DNA of 64,000 bases from Brevundimonas sp. Lineage in GTDB: Bacteria; Pseudomonadota; Alphaproteobacteria; Caulobacterales; Caulobacteraceae. Below, piece by piece: positions 39,304 through 48,117 of the stretch. Numbering within the stretch: the first letter of the stretch is position 1; the number at the start of each line of letters is the position of its first letter. The stretch is taken from assembly GCF_029945885.1 (NCBI RefSeq), contig NZ_JAQSDK010000037.1, forward strand, positions 124,001 through 188,000. The letters run 5' to 3'. The translations under genes were made by a program, and so were the position numbers. The notes beneath the pieces were generated by a model. The model was not told the origin of the DNA, made no database searches, and worked only from the letters and a program-made list of their open reading frames with translations.

Positions 39304-40286
39304 GATCCGCCCTTCCTGGACCGGGTCTGGAGCCGCTCGAACAGCCGCCGCACCCCCTGCCCGTCCATGGTCGCCTCGGCCCGGTCGGTGATCGTGCGCC
39401 GGATCCGGGGGTCGCGCAGCCGGTCCAGACCGGCCCGTATCCGCCGGTCCCGGTCCACAGCGTCCCAACGCCCGGCATCGACGAAGCCACACAGGTCGGG
39501 CCAGTGGTCGAGATTGGGCTGCTGGTTGTCGGCGACGCCCAGCAGAACCGTCGGCACGCCGCAGCGGGCCAGTTCAAACGTCGTGGTTCCGGCGGCGCTG
39601 ACGGCGAGGTCGGCCTCGAGCATCAGCGCGGCCATGGTCTGGTCCGACAGCCCGCGATGCACGACTACGCCCGGTCGCGGCGAGGGGCTGGCGTCGCCGG
39701 TGACCCAGTCGATCCGCGCCCCGGGGAAGGCATCCGCGACCTGGCCGACGATCGCCGCGCCCACATCATCAAGGTCGCTGCCGCCGAGGGTGACAAGGAT
39801 GCGTTCGACCACCGGCCGGACCGGCCCCCGCAGAGCCACGCTCCAGAAGGCGGGGCGCAGTGGCTGCCACGACGGTCCGGTCAGCCATTCGGCACCGTCC
39901 GGCCGCAGGGGAGCCGGGTCCAGCGCCGGATGGACGACAAAGCCGCGCGGATAGGTCAGGCGCTGCAGATCGTCGATGAAGACCGGCGTCGTGGCCTGGT
40001 CGGCGATGGCGGCGACCACGGCGGGGCTCACCGTATAGGAATCGACAATGGCCACGTCCGGCCGCAGGTCCGGCAGGCTGGCGGGCTCGTCCTGCCACGG
40101 GCCGATCCGCACCTCGCCACAGTCCGCGGTCATGGCGGTCGCCCGCTCGTCACCGTCCAGCATCCATAATACGCGCCCGCCCTGCGCCATCCGGTAGCGG
40201 GCATAGGCGCTGCAGCGGCTGACATGGCCGAGCCCGCGCGCGCGCCCGCCCTCGGTGAAGATGACGAGCAGGCCCGGGCGGCTCAT
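39300..40286 (-). CDS. pseG: UDP-2,4-diacetamido-2,4,6-trideoxy-beta-L-altropyranose hydrolase (PseG)
   Basis: A 328-residue GT-B-like hydrolase that removes UDP from the diacetamido sugar, giving the free substrate of PseI. The N-terminal RGLGHVSRC (18-25) contains His21, equivalent to the catalytic histidine described in Campylobacter PseG. ILVTLGGSDLDDVG and SAAGTTTFELARCGVPTVLL form the UDP-binding half. ATGA overlaps link it to the pseF gene upstream and pseH downstream. Confidence 0.9.
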   Translation of the reverse strand: MSRPGLLVIFTEGGRARGLGHVSRCSAYARYRMAQGGRVLWMLDGDERATAMTADCGEVRIGPWQDEPASLPDLRPDVAIVDSYTVSPAVVAAIADQATTPVFIDDLQRLTYPRGFVVHPALDPAPLRPDGAEWLTGPSWQPLRPAFWSVALRGPVRPVVERILVTLGGSDLDDVGAAIVGQVADAFPGARIDWVTGDASPSPRPGVVVHRGLSDQTMAALMLEADLAVSAAGTTTFELARCGVPTVLLGVADNQQPNLDHWPDLCGFVDAGRWDAVDRDRRIRAGLDRLRDPRIRRTITDRAEATMDGQGVRRLFERLQTRSRKGGS

Positions 40287-40990
40287 GCGCGGCTGTCCGG
40301 CACGCGTCCCAGCATCGCGAATTTCAGCTCGGCCAGACGCCAGTCGGTCGGGGTGTCGATGTCCTGGACCTCGGTCTCATCGACCTCGAAACTGCCGGCC
40401 CGGCCCGAGAAGGTCGGGGTCTTCGCCAGACAGGCCGCCGCGCTCATCCAGTAGAACTGGCCGGCGTCGTGATAGGCGGGCTCCAGGTCCTGGGACCGGC
40501 TGGCATAGTGTTCGGGAGCCAGCATGGCGGTATGGCCCGCCGCGTCGCGGCGCAGGGCGCGCTGGATCGGCGAGCCGAACCGCACCACCGGGAAGACGCT
40601 GTCGAAATCCCCGGACCGGAACAGTTGATGCCCGTGCTTCAGGCCCTCGGGGGTCACCAGGGCCGCGGTCGCCAGCAGGCAGCAGACGGTGTCGAAGCTC
40701 TGGCCCCGATCGCGATAGGTGGCGACCACCTCGGCCAGTACATCCAGCAGGGGGCTGTGGTCATCGGCGGTCGCCGGACTGCGCAGGAAGGGCACCTCGG
40801 CCCCGGCCGTGCGGGCGGCGTCGGCGATCTCGTCGTCGTCGGTCGAGACCATGATGGTATCGAACAGGCCGCTGTCGCGCGCGGCGGCAATCGGCCAGGC
40901 CAGGATCGGGCGACCGGCGAAGTCACGGATATTCTTGCGCGGGATGCGTTGGCTGCCGCCCCGGGCCGGGATGACGGCCAGCACGCTCAC
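40283..40990 (-). CDS. pseF: CMP-pseudaminic acid cytidylyltransferase (PseF)
   Basis: A 235-residue enzyme of the CMP-NeuNAc synthetase family. IPARGGSQRIPRKNIRDFAG (7-26) is the CTP-binding signature, followed by MVSTDDDEIADAARTAGAEVPFLR and the LLATAALVTPE substrate loop. It activates pseudaminic acid with CTP for transfer to flagellin. The gene overlaps pseC (4 nt) and pseG (4 nt). Confidence 0.9.
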   Translation of the reverse strand: MSVLAVIPARGGSQRIPRKNIRDFAGRPILAWPIAAARDSGLFDTIMVSTDDDEIADAARTAGAEVPFLRSPATADDHSPLLDVLAEVVATYRDRGQSFDTVCCLLATAALVTPEGLKHGHQLFRSGDFDSVFPVVRFGSPIQRALRRDAAGHTAMLAPEHYASRSQDLEPAYHDAGQFYWMSAAACLAKTPTFSGRAGSFEVDETEVQDIDTPTDWRLAELKFAMLGRVPDSRA

Positions 40991-42153
40991 ACCAGGCCCC
41001 GGACGGCGGTGATGACCTGTTCGACGTCGTCATCGCTCATGGCCGGAAACAGGGGCAGGCTGAGGGCACGGTCGTAATAGGCTTCCGCCGCCGGATACTG
41101 CCCAGCCGCCGTGCCGAAGCTCTGGCGGTACCAGGGCTGGAGATGGACGGGGATGTAGTGGACCTGGGTGCCCACCCCCTGGGCCAGCAGGGTGGCCATG
41201 ACCTGGGGCCGGGTCCGGCCGATGGCGTCGAAATCGATCTGGACCACATACAGATGCTGGCAGACCGACTGGCCGGGCGTCTCCGGGGGACGGACCAGCC
41301 AGTTGAGACCGGCGAAGGCCTGATGGTAGCGGGCGACGATCGCCTGGCGGCGGGCCATGAAGTGATCGAGTTTGCGCAGCTGGCTGGCCCCCAGGGCCGC
41401 CTGGATCTCGGTCATCCGGTAGTTGAAGCCCAGGGCCTGCTGTTCGTACCACCAGGGACCGGGATTGTCGGCCAGCCGGGCGGGGTCGCGGGTGATGCCG
41501 TGCGAGCGCAACATCAGCAGCCGCTGATACAGGGCCTCGTCATTGGTGGTGATCGCCCCGCCTTCGCCGGCGGTGATGGTCTTGACCGGATGAAAGGAGA
41601 AGACGGTCGCGTCGGAATGGCGGCAGTTCCCGACCCGGCCGCCGCCGACATATTCGGAGCCGATGGCGTGGGAGGCGTCCTCGATGATGCGGATGTCCCG
41701 ATCCGCGGCCATGGCCTGGAAGGCCGGCATGTCGGCGGGCAGGCCGGCGAAATGGACCGGGGCGATCAGCCGGGTCTGCGGCGTCAGGGCCGCCCGTGTG
41801 GCGGTCGGCGACAGGTTCAGCGTCGCCGGATCGATATCGGCGAAGACGGGGGTCAGGCCGACATAGGCCATGGCGTTCGAGGTGGCGACGAAGGTGTTGG
41901 GCGTGGTGATCCCCTCGCCCGCCTCCATCTCCAGCCCGGCCATGGCGATGTGCAGGGCCGCCGTGCCGTTGGCGACGGCGACGCAGTATTTCGCTCCGAC
42001 ATGGGCGGCCAGATCGGCCTCGAAGGCCGCCGTGGCCGGGCCCTGGGTCAGCAGGGGCGAACGCAGCACCGCCAGGACCGCCGCCTCGTCCTCGGCGTCG
42101 ATCGACTGGCGGCCATAGGGGATGACCCTCACGGGCGGGGCTTCAGGCGGCAT
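40987..42153 (-). CDS. pseC: UDP-4-amino-4,6-dideoxy-N-acetyl-beta-L-altrosamine transaminase (PseC/FlmB)
   Basis: A 388-residue PLP-dependent DegT/DnrJ/EryC1 aminotransferase. The PLP lysine is in SFHPVKTITAGEGGAI (Lys ~191); VANGTAALHIAMAGL, TTPNTFVATSNA and IEDASHAIGSEY are the cofactor-binding blocks. It transfers an amino group from glutamate to the 4-keto sugar made by PseB. Its start overlaps the end of flmG by 11 nt. Called FlmB in Caulobacter. Confidence 0.9.
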   Translation of the reverse strand: MPPEAPPVRVIPYGRQSIDAEDEAAVLAVLRSPLLTQGPATAAFEADLAAHVGAKYCVAVANGTAALHIAMAGLEMEAGEGITTPNTFVATSNAMAYVGLTPVFADIDPATLNLSPTATRAALTPQTRLIAPVHFAGLPADMPAFQAMAADRDIRIIEDASHAIGSEYVGGGRVGNCRHSDATVFSFHPVKTITAGEGGAITTNDEALYQRLLMLRSHGITRDPARLADNPGPWWYEQQALGFNYRMTEIQAALGASQLRKLDHFMARRQAIVARYHQAFAGLNWLVRPPETPGQSVCQHLYVVQIDFDAIGRTRPQVMATLLAQGVGTQVHYIPVHLQPWYRQSFGTAAGQYPAAEAYYDRALSLPLFPAMSDDDVEQVITAVRGLV

Positions 42154-43945
42154 GACGTTGCGCGACCTCGGCCGACAGGGCGGTGGCGATCCGGTCCATG
42201 ACCTCGGCCCATGCGCCGAGCACCGTAGTGCGGAACACCTCGACGGTCGGATAGCAGAGATAGCCGTTCGGGCCGAAGCCGGACCAGGCCTCGCCGGTCG
42301 AGGTCATCCAGACCGGGGCCCCGCAGGCGGCGGCGATATTGGTCGTGGCCGTCGCCGGGCCGATCACCAGGTCGAGCGCCGCGCACAGGGCGGCCAGGTC
42401 ATCCAGATCGTCCTTCAGGTCGATGCCGGGCGGGGTCCAGATCTCGAGACCGGCGGCGCGGGCGGCCTCAAGCTCGGCGGTGGCGTCGCCATACTGCAGA
42501 TTGACGAAACGCACCCCCGGGACGCTGAGCACCGGCCGCCACATCTCGAACGGCGAATAGACCCGCACGCGGGCCCCCTTCATGATCAGGCTCTTCCACA
42601 GCACGCCGACGTTCAGGCCCGGACCGGCCCCGGCCAGAACGGCGCGCCAGTGCGCGACCCGGTCGGAGTCGGGTGTCAGGAACCCCGGCGTCGTCGGGAA
42701 GGCCTCGGCCCGGGTGCGGAACTGGCGGAACAGGCTGGCCATCGGCGACCAAAGGTCGATGGCCGGGACCGGATCGGGCAGGTCGGCGGCCCGGTACAGC
42801 CGTCCCAGATGCCGCACACTGCGGTGCCGCACCACCCGGGCCTGCGGATAGCTGCGCTGGAACAGGGGCACCAGCCGGTGCTCGACGGCCAGGATCAGGG
42901 TGCCGTCCGGCCCCAGCGCCTCGGTCACATCAGCCAGAAGATTGGCGAACAGGATCTCGTCGCCCAGCCCCTGTTCGCCATAGACCAGCAACGTCCGCCC
43001 CTTGAGGTCGTCGCCCGGTGCCCAGCGTTCGCCACCGGGGGCAAAGGTGACGGCATCAGCCAGGGCCAGGTCGAGGCGGGCCTCATAGGTCTCGAAGGCC
43101 TGGTCCAGCTGGCCGACGGCCATCTGGGTCAGGGCCTTGGCCATCTTCATCGTGGCGATTTCGGTGGGAGCGGTGACCCCGGTCAGGGCCTCGTCGATGT
43201 CGGCGATGGCCAGCAGGGGCTCGCCCAGCCCCATGCGGACATTGGCCCGGTTGTAGCGCGCCTTGTAGAAGTCCGGCGCCAGCCGCAGCGCCTCGTCATA
43301 GAACGGCAGGGACTGGGCCGCGTCGCCTCGCTCGCTCAGCACCGTGCCGAGGGAGTTCCACAGGATCGGCTCGGCCGGATTCCCCCCCAGGGCATCCCGC
43401 AACAGGTTGATGGCCTCGTCATAGCGGTTCTGGTCGCGCAGGGCGCAGGCCAGGTTGTTGGTTGCCTCCACGTTTCCGGGGTGGCTGGCCAGATAGCGGC
43501 TCAGCAGTTTCTCCGCGATCTCCAGATAGCCGAGGCGATGCGCCAGCCGGCCCAGGTCGAACGCCACCATGGTCTCGTCGGCGGACAGCCGCACCGCCGC
43601 CTCATAGGCCGAAAAGGCCTGGGCCAGGTCGCCGCCCTTTTCCTGGGCGATGGCCAGGATATGCCAGGACAGGCCGTTGCGCTCATCCAGTTTCAAAGCC
43701 TTCAGCGCCAGCTGCGAGGCCTCGCCATAGGTCTCGGCCGCGATCGCCTTCAACGCGGCCTGAAGCAGCAGGACGATGCGCGACGAGGCCGGGGTCTTTC
43801 CGGTCTTCTTGCCGGCGGCCCGGCGCGCCGGGCGGGAGGCCCGCGACAGCCGGGACAGGGCTTCCGGCGAGGCCGAGTCGCCGACCAGGCCGTCCAGTGT
43901 GGGCCGTCCCGGGTCCGCGGCCGGCATGATTGGCGGGACGCTCAT
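42143..43945 (-). CDS. flmG: TPR-glycosyltransferase, FlmG-type flagellin pseudaminic acid transferase
   Basis: A 600-residue soluble protein. The first ~45 residues are basic and low complexity; residues ~45-290 are tetratricopeptide repeats (for example NGLSWHILAIAQEKGGDLAQA, KARYNRANVRMGLGEPLLAI); ~310-595 is a GT-B domain (LLVYGEQGLGDEILFANLLAD, VIGPATATTNIAAACGAPVWM). This is the architecture of Caulobacter FlmG, reported to bind flagellins through the TPRs and attach pseudaminic acid. Its place at the head of the coupled pse block supports the call strongly. Two GANTC sites lie just upstream. O-GlcNAc-transferase-like proteins of other function share the architecture. Confidence 0.85.
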   Translation of the reverse strand: MSVPPIMPAADPGRPTLDGLVGDSASPEALSRLSRASRPARRAAGKKTGKTPASSRIVLLLQAALKAIAAETYGEASQLALKALKLDERNGLSWHILAIAQEKGGDLAQAFSAYEAAVRLSADETMVAFDLGRLAHRLGYLEIAEKLLSRYLASHPGNVEATNNLACALRDQNRYDEAINLLRDALGGNPAEPILWNSLGTVLSERGDAAQSLPFYDEALRLAPDFYKARYNRANVRMGLGEPLLAIADIDEALTGVTAPTEIATMKMAKALTQMAVGQLDQAFETYEARLDLALADAVTFAPGGERWAPGDDLKGRTLLVYGEQGLGDEILFANLLADVTEALGPDGTLILAVEHRLVPLFQRSYPQARVVRHRSVRHLGRLYRAADLPDPVPAIDLWSPMASLFRQFRTRAEAFPTTPGFLTPDSDRVAHWRAVLAGAGPGLNVGVLWKSLIMKGARVRVYSPFEMWRPVLSVPGVRFVNLQYGDATAELEAARAAGLEIWTPPGIDLKDDLDDLAALCAALDLVIGPATATTNIAAACGAPVWMTSTGEAWSGFGPNGYLCYPTVEVFRTTVLGAWAEVMDRIATALSAEVAQRHAA

Positions 43946-43959
43946 ACCCGGCCCTTTCT

Positions 43960-43977
43960 GTGAGTCATCGGATTCAC
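43960..43977 (-). promoter_or_regulatory. Near-perfect inverted repeat containing two GANTC (CcrM) sites upstream of flmG
   Basis: GTGAGTC (43960-43966) and GATTCAC (43971-43977) form a 7+4+7 inverted repeat with one mismatch, 15 bp before the flmG start. GAGTC (43962-43966) and GATTC (43971-43975) are both GANTC, the CcrM methylation site of Caulobacterales. It also overlaps the 5' leader; AAAGGG, the flmG ribosome site, is adjacent. Confidence 0.45.
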
Positions 43978-43993
43978 GTTCGCCACAGTATCA

Positions 43994-44593
43994 TTAACGC
44001 CCCCTTTCGGCGGTCACCCCTGCGTCGGCGGGGGTTTCGCGCCGGGTCGGATCGGCCTCGACCGGAATGACCGCCGCCGCGGGATTGAGCGCCGCTGTCC
44101 CGGTCATGAAACCGTTGGGACTCAGGGTGTCCTCGTCTGCGGTCATCAGACCGGCCGCGCGGGCAATGTCAGCGATGAAATTGATGCAGTTCCGGCGCCA
44201 CAGGCTGTAGGTCGAGCCCTCCGGGCTGCTCCAGTGCGCGATGCGCGCCATCACGGCCTCATACACCGCATCACTGAGCCTCAGCGTCAGATAGGCGCGG
44301 CCCTCGGACAGATAGAGGGCGTCGGGCCGTTCGACGACGCCAGCCCCGGAGAACAGCAGCAGCTGGGGCCCCGGAAATTTCGCCGTAAAACCGACGGCCT
44401 CATCGACAACCTCGCCAGTGGCATCGACCGTTCCCGTCAGGGTCACATAGGCATGAGGAAACAGCAGCCAGCCGCCGCGAATCTTGTTGCCGCTGTGGGC
44501 ATAGAAGGTGACCGTGACCGCTGCCGTCGCGGGAGACCCCGCCAGCACGAAGGTCAGACACATCGCCACCAGAATTGTCAGTCGACGCATCAC
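43994..44593 (-). CDS. Secreted protein, candidate permuted papain-fold (NlpC/P60-LRAT-like) hydrolase
   Basis: A 199-residue protein with a signal peptide (MMRRLTILVAMCLTFVLAGSPATAA, cleavage near residue 25; start could be Met2). FPHAYVTLTGT places a histidine ahead of the motif WRRNCINFIADIARAAGL, whose cysteine begins a helix. The order His then Asn-Cys followed by a helix is that of circularly permuted NlpC/P60 (LRAT-like) enzymes, which cleave amide or ester bonds in the periplasm or membrane. I do not recognise a named family, so this is a fold-level suggestion. It is 48 bp upstream of flmG on the same strand and divergent from amt. Confidence 0.6.
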   Translation of the reverse strand: MMRRLTILVAMCLTFVLAGSPATAAVTVTFYAHSGNKIRGGWLLFPHAYVTLTGTVDATGEVVDEAVGFTAKFPGPQLLLFSGAGVVERPDALYLSEGRAYLTLRLSDAVYEAVMARIAHWSSPEGSTYSLWRRNCINFIADIARAAGLMTADEDTLSPNGFMTGTAALNPAAAVIPVEADPTRRETPADAGVTAERGR

Positions 44594-44956
44594 ATCCCTC
44601 GACTTGCAGCTTCCGAACGGACGTACAGGCTATCAGCCTATCGTCGGCGGAGCAGCCGGAAGCGGCGACGGCCTCAGAAAAACAACGATCCTTGCAGCGC
44701 CAGGCCGGTTCCGCCCCGGAAGGCCCGGCCACCAGGGGCGTAACAGGGGCAATGATATTGTGCTCCGCACAATGAGGCAGCACGATCCATCCATAAACAG
44801 ACTGGATTTTGAGCAATACATCAGCGTCAGCGGTCATATTGCACCGCACACGAAATGAATTGCCTGTACCGGCACCATGGTCTTTCATGGCCGACGTGGT
44901 GACGTCCCTCGTGCGGATTGGCCGCCACTCCTGCTCCTCACACCGGGTCCGCAGCC
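44594..44956. other. 363-bp divergent regulatory region upstream of amt
   Basis: No gene is seen. The region holds the 17-bp palindrome listed separately and an AT-richer stretch (about 44750-44870) suited to promoters, and separates the papain-fold candidate from the ammonium transporter. Confidence 0.5.
44757..44773. promoter_or_regulatory. Perfect palindrome upstream of the ammonium transporter gene
   Basis: ATTGTGC-TCC-GCACAAT, a perfect 7+3+7 inverted repeat 184 bp before the amt start. Size and symmetry suit a dimeric regulator. GC/CA-rich half-sites recall nitrogen-regulator sites only loosely, so the binding protein is unknown. Confidence 0.45.
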
Positions 44957-46279
44957 ATGATTCGATCGAAACTCACCCCCGTCCTGACAGCGCTCGGCCT
45001 GGCCGGACTGGCCGGCCAGGCCGTGGCGGCGGTGCCGGCCCCGCTGCTGGCGCATCAGGCCCCGCTGGTGATTGACGGGGCGGCGACGGCCTGGATCCTG
45101 ACCTCGACCGCCCTGGTGCTGCTGATGACCCTGCCGGGTCTGGCCCTGTTCTACGGCGGCATGGTCCGGCGCAAGAACGTCATCGCCACCATCGCCCATT
45201 CAACGGCCGCCCTGGCCATCGTCACCGTGCTCTGGTTCATCGTCGGCTACAGCCTGTCGTTCGGCACCGGCCCGGCCGCGATCAACGGTCTGGTCGGCGG
45301 GCTGCAGGCGGCCTTCCTCAACGGCGTGCGGATCGACACGGCCCACAGCCTGGCCCCGGCCCTGCCCGAATTCCTGTGGATCGCCTACCAGTTGACCTTC
45401 GCCATCATCACCCCGGCCCTGATCGCCGGGGCCTTTGCCGAGCGGATGAAATTCTCGGCCTCCCTGCTGTTCTTCGGCCTGTGGCACCTGATCGTCTATG
45501 CCCCGATCTGCCATCAGGTCTGGGGTGGCGGCTATCTGGGCGGACTGGGCGTGCTCGACTTCGCCGGCGGGGCCGTCGTGCACGTCAATGCCGGAGTCGC
45601 CGGTCTGGTCTGCGCCCTGGTGCTGGGCCCCCGCCACGGTTTCGGTCGCGACAACATGGCCCCGCACAACCTCGCCTATACGGCCATCGGCACGGGCCTG
45701 CTGTTCGTCGGCTGGCTGGGCTTCAATGCCGGTTCGGCCTGGGCCGCGGACGGAATCGCCGCCGTCGCTGCCCTGAACACCATCGTCGCCGCCGCGGCGG
45801 CCGCCCTGGGCTGGATGGCCGTCGAGTGGATCGAGCGCAAACGCCCCACCCTGCTGGGCCTGCTGTCCGGCCTGGTCGGTGGCCTGGTCGGAATCACCCC
45901 GGCGGCCGGTCTGGTCGACCCCAAGGGGGCGCTGATCATCGGCCTGATCTCGGGCCCGGCCTGCTATTTCGGCGCGGTCTGGCTCAAGCGTCTTTTCAGA
46001 TATGACGACAGCCTCGACGCCTTCGGCATCCATGGGCTGGGCGGCATCGTCGGGGCCCTGCTGACCGGCCTGCTGGCGACCACGGCCATCAATCCGGCCG
46101 CCGCCGGAGCCAGTGTGCTGAAACAGGCGATCGGCCTGGCGGCGGTGATCGGCTGGAGCGCCGTCGGCACCTTCATCGTGCTGATGGTCTGCAAATACAC
46201 CACCGGCCTGCGGGTGACCAAGGAGTCCGAGATCGAGGGTCTGGACTATGCCGAACACGGCGAGACCATTCACGGCTGA
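44957..46279 (+). CDS. amt: Ammonium transporter (Amt family)
   Basis: A 440-residue inner-membrane protein. An N-terminal signal-like helix ([17 protein letters not shown]) is followed by about 11 transmembrane helices. Diagnostic blocks: [55 protein letters not shown] and [22 protein letters not shown]; the last and VVHVNAG regions supply the two conserved pore histidines. It takes up ammonium. The usual partner glnK (PII) is not adjacent, unlike in most proteobacteria. ATG 44957 is chosen over upstream GTG 44918 because the helix starts there. Confidence 0.9.
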   Translation: MIRSKLTPVLTALGLAGLAGQAVAAVPAPLLAHQAPLVIDGAATAWILTSTALVLLMTLPGLALFYGGMVRRKNVIATIAHSTAALAIVTVLWFIVGYSLSFGTGPAAINGLVGGLQAAFLNGVRIDTAHSLAPALPEFLWIAYQLTFAIITPALIAGAFAERMKFSASLLFFGLWHLIVYAPICHQVWGGGYLGGLGVLDFAGGAVVHVNAGVAGLVCALVLGPRHGFGRDNMAPHNLAYTAIGTGLLFVGWLGFNAGSAWAADGIAAVAALNTIVAAAAAALGWMAVEWIERKRPTLLGLLSGLVGGLVGITPAAGLVDPKGALIIGLISGPACYFGAVWLKRLFRYDDSLDAFGIHGLGGIVGALLTGLLATTAINPAAAGASVLKQAIGLAAVIGWSAVGTFIVLMVCKYTTGLRVTKESEIEGLDYAEHGETIHG

Positions 46280-46305
46280 GCTCACGACCTCTGTGTCGCC
46301 GTGTC

Positions 46306-46350
46306 GACGGCTCTGGACAGGCCGTCCGCGCAGTAGTCTCGTAGGAGACT
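46306..46350 (+). other. Two small hairpins between amt and upp
   Basis: GACGGC (46306-46311)/GCCGTC (46321-46326) lies 26 bp after the amt stop and may help end transcription. AGTCTC (46335-46340)/GAGACT (46345-46350), loop GTAG, lies in the upp leader. Neither has a T-tract. Confidence 0.3.
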
Positions 46351-46394
46351 TACGGCCGCACGTCAGGGCCGCATCCGGATCCGAGGCAGGCCCC

Positions 46395-47060
46395 ATGTCG
46401 ACCCATCCCACCGGCTCTGACCAGTCGGGCACCGACGGCATCACCACGGTCGATCATCCCCTGGTCCAGCACAAGCTGACCCTGATGCGGAAGACCGACA
46501 CCTCGACCGCCCAGTTCCGGCGGCTGCTGCACGAGATCTCGATCCTGCTCTGCTATGAGGTCACCCGCGACCTGCCGCTGGAACCGGTCGCGATCGAGAC
46601 CCCGGTCGAGGCCACAACGGGGCAGCAGCTGAAGGGCAGGAAGCTGGTCTTCGTGCCGATCCTGCGCGCCGGCCTCGGACTGGTCGAGGGCATGCTGGAG
46701 ATGGTTCCCGGTGCCCGTGTCGCTCACATCGGCCTGTACCGTGACCCCGCAACCCTGCAGCCGGTGGAATACTATTTCCGCGCGCCCGAGGACGTGGCCG
46801 AGCGACTGTGCATCGTCATCGATCCAATGCTGGCCACCGGCAATACGGCGGTCGCGGCCATCGACCGGCTCAAGGCGCGCGGTGTGACGCAACTGCGCTT
46901 CGTCTGTCTGGTCGCCTCGCCGGAGGGGCTGGAACGACTGCGGGCCTGCCATCCCGACGTGCCGATCTGGACGGCGGCGGTGGACCGCAGGCTGAACGAC
47001 CATGGCTATATCCTGCCCGGACTGGGTGACGCAGGCGACAGGCTGTTCGGCACTCGCTAG
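46395..47060 (+). CDS. upp: Uracil phosphoribosyltransferase
   Basis: A 221-residue salvage enzyme that makes UMP from uracil and [22 protein letters not shown] opens the domain, [13 protein letters not shown] is the uracil/PRPP hood region, [17 protein letters not shown] (~142) is the PRPP-binding loop and the C-terminal [24 protein letters not shown] is highly conserved in Upp. ATG 46395 begins a slightly long N-terminal tail before the conserved part. It is followed after 9 bp by the M48/PDZ gene, probably co-transcribed. Confidence 0.95.
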   Translation: MSTHPTGSDQSGTDGITTVDHPLVQHKLTLMRKTDTSTAQFRRLLHEISILLCYEVTRDLPLEPVAIETPVEATTGQQLKGRKLVFVPILRAGLGLVEGMLEMVPGARVAHIGLYRDPATLQPVEYYFRAPEDVAERLCIVIDPMLATGNTAVAAIDRLKARGVTQLRFVCLVASPEGLERLRACHPDVPIWTAAVDRRLNDHGYILPGLGDAGDRLFGTR

Positions 47061-47069
47061 GATCAGACC

Positions 47070-48086
47070 ATGCGGAAAACGAGCCTGAACGGAGCGGCGG
47101 CCGGAGCGATGATTGTCGCGCTCGGCCTTGGTGCCGTCGCCTGTTCGACACCGGCCCCCGGCGGCGGCTCCGCCCTGTCGCCCAGCGATTCCCCCGCCGC
47201 GCGGCTCGAGGCGCTGGTGGCCCTGGACCGGCGTGTCGCCGCCGTCGGCTACCGCCTGACCACGGCCAGTGTCGACCTGTGCGCGTCGCGCCGCGACGTG
47301 GCCGGCTGGTCCCTGCACGCGGCCAACCAGTACAGCGACGCCCTGCGCCCCGTGGCCGAGGCCCGGTTCGGGCTCGACGGTGACCTGCCCGGCGTCCTGG
47401 CCGTCGCCGACGAGAGTCCGGCGGCACGGGCGGGGCTGAGCGCCGGCGACCTGCTGGTCCGGGTCAACGGCGAGGACCTCGAGGCGGGCCACGGTTCCGG
47501 GCCACCGTCCCATGACGGACTGGCGGCCAATCTGGCCCGTCTGGATCAGGCCCTGGCCGCGGGGCCGGTGCGGCTGGAGGTTCGTCGTGGCTCCACATTG
47601 CGGACCGTGGCCCTGCAACCCATCCAGGCCTGCAGCAGCTTTTTCCAGGTCGATCCGTCCGACGAATACAATGCCCGCGCCGACGGCCGGGGTGTCTTCA
47701 TCAGCTCGACGATGGCCGCCTATGCCACCGATGATGACGACCTGGCCCTGATCCTGGGGCATGAGCTGGCGCACAATGTGCTGCAGCACCACCCGTCGCC
47801 CGAGCCCCTGGGCGACCCGGATCCGGTGCCGGAAACCGCCCTGGCTCGCGGCAATCACTGGACGCAGGAACGCGACGCCGACCGGGTCGGCCTGTATCTG
47901 ATGGCCCGGGCCGGATTCGACACCGACCGGGCCCCCGGCTTCCTGCGGCGCTTCGGGGCAGACAGCTGGCGCGTCCGCTATGCCCAGATCGGCCACGCCT
48001 CGGCCGAGGCCCGCGCCCGGGCGCTGGAAGAGACCAATGCCGAAATCGCCGCCCAGCGCGCGGCTGGCCAGACCCTGCGCCCCTGA
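47070..48086 (+). CDS. M48-family metalloprotease lipoprotein with PDZ domain
   Basis: A 338-residue envelope protein. MRKTSLNGAAAGAMIVALGLGAVAC is a lipoprotein-type signal peptide (cysteine 25). A PDZ-like domain (about 100-190: LPGVLAVADESPAARAGLSAGDLLVRVNGEDLE) precedes the protease core: LILGHELAHNVLQHH gives the zinc motif HELAH (231-235) and ERDADRVGLYLMARAGFD supplies the third ligand Glu near 268. Relatives such as BepA/LoiP act in outer-membrane quality control, but a PDZ placed before the catalytic motif is less common. Substrate unknown. Confidence 0.8.
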   Translation: MRKTSLNGAAAGAMIVALGLGAVACSTPAPGGGSALSPSDSPAARLEALVALDRRVAAVGYRLTTASVDLCASRRDVAGWSLHAANQYSDALRPVAEARFGLDGDLPGVLAVADESPAARAGLSAGDLLVRVNGEDLEAGHGSGPPSHDGLAANLARLDQALAAGPVRLEVRRGSTLRTVALQPIQACSSFFQVDPSDEYNARADGRGVFISSTMAAYATDDDDLALILGHELAHNVLQHHPSPEPLGDPDPVPETALARGNHWTQERDADRVGLYLMARAGFDTDRAPGFLRRFGADSWRVRYAQIGHASAEARARALEETNAEIAAQRAAGQTLRP

Positions 48087-48117
48087 GGCCCGGCCGGACA
48101 GACTGCGGCGGTGAGCC

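Noticed and set aside
44918-44935. TTGGC...TGCT resembling a sigma-54 (-24/-12) promoter before amt
   Set aside because: The GG-to-GC spacing is one base too long and several consensus positions fail.
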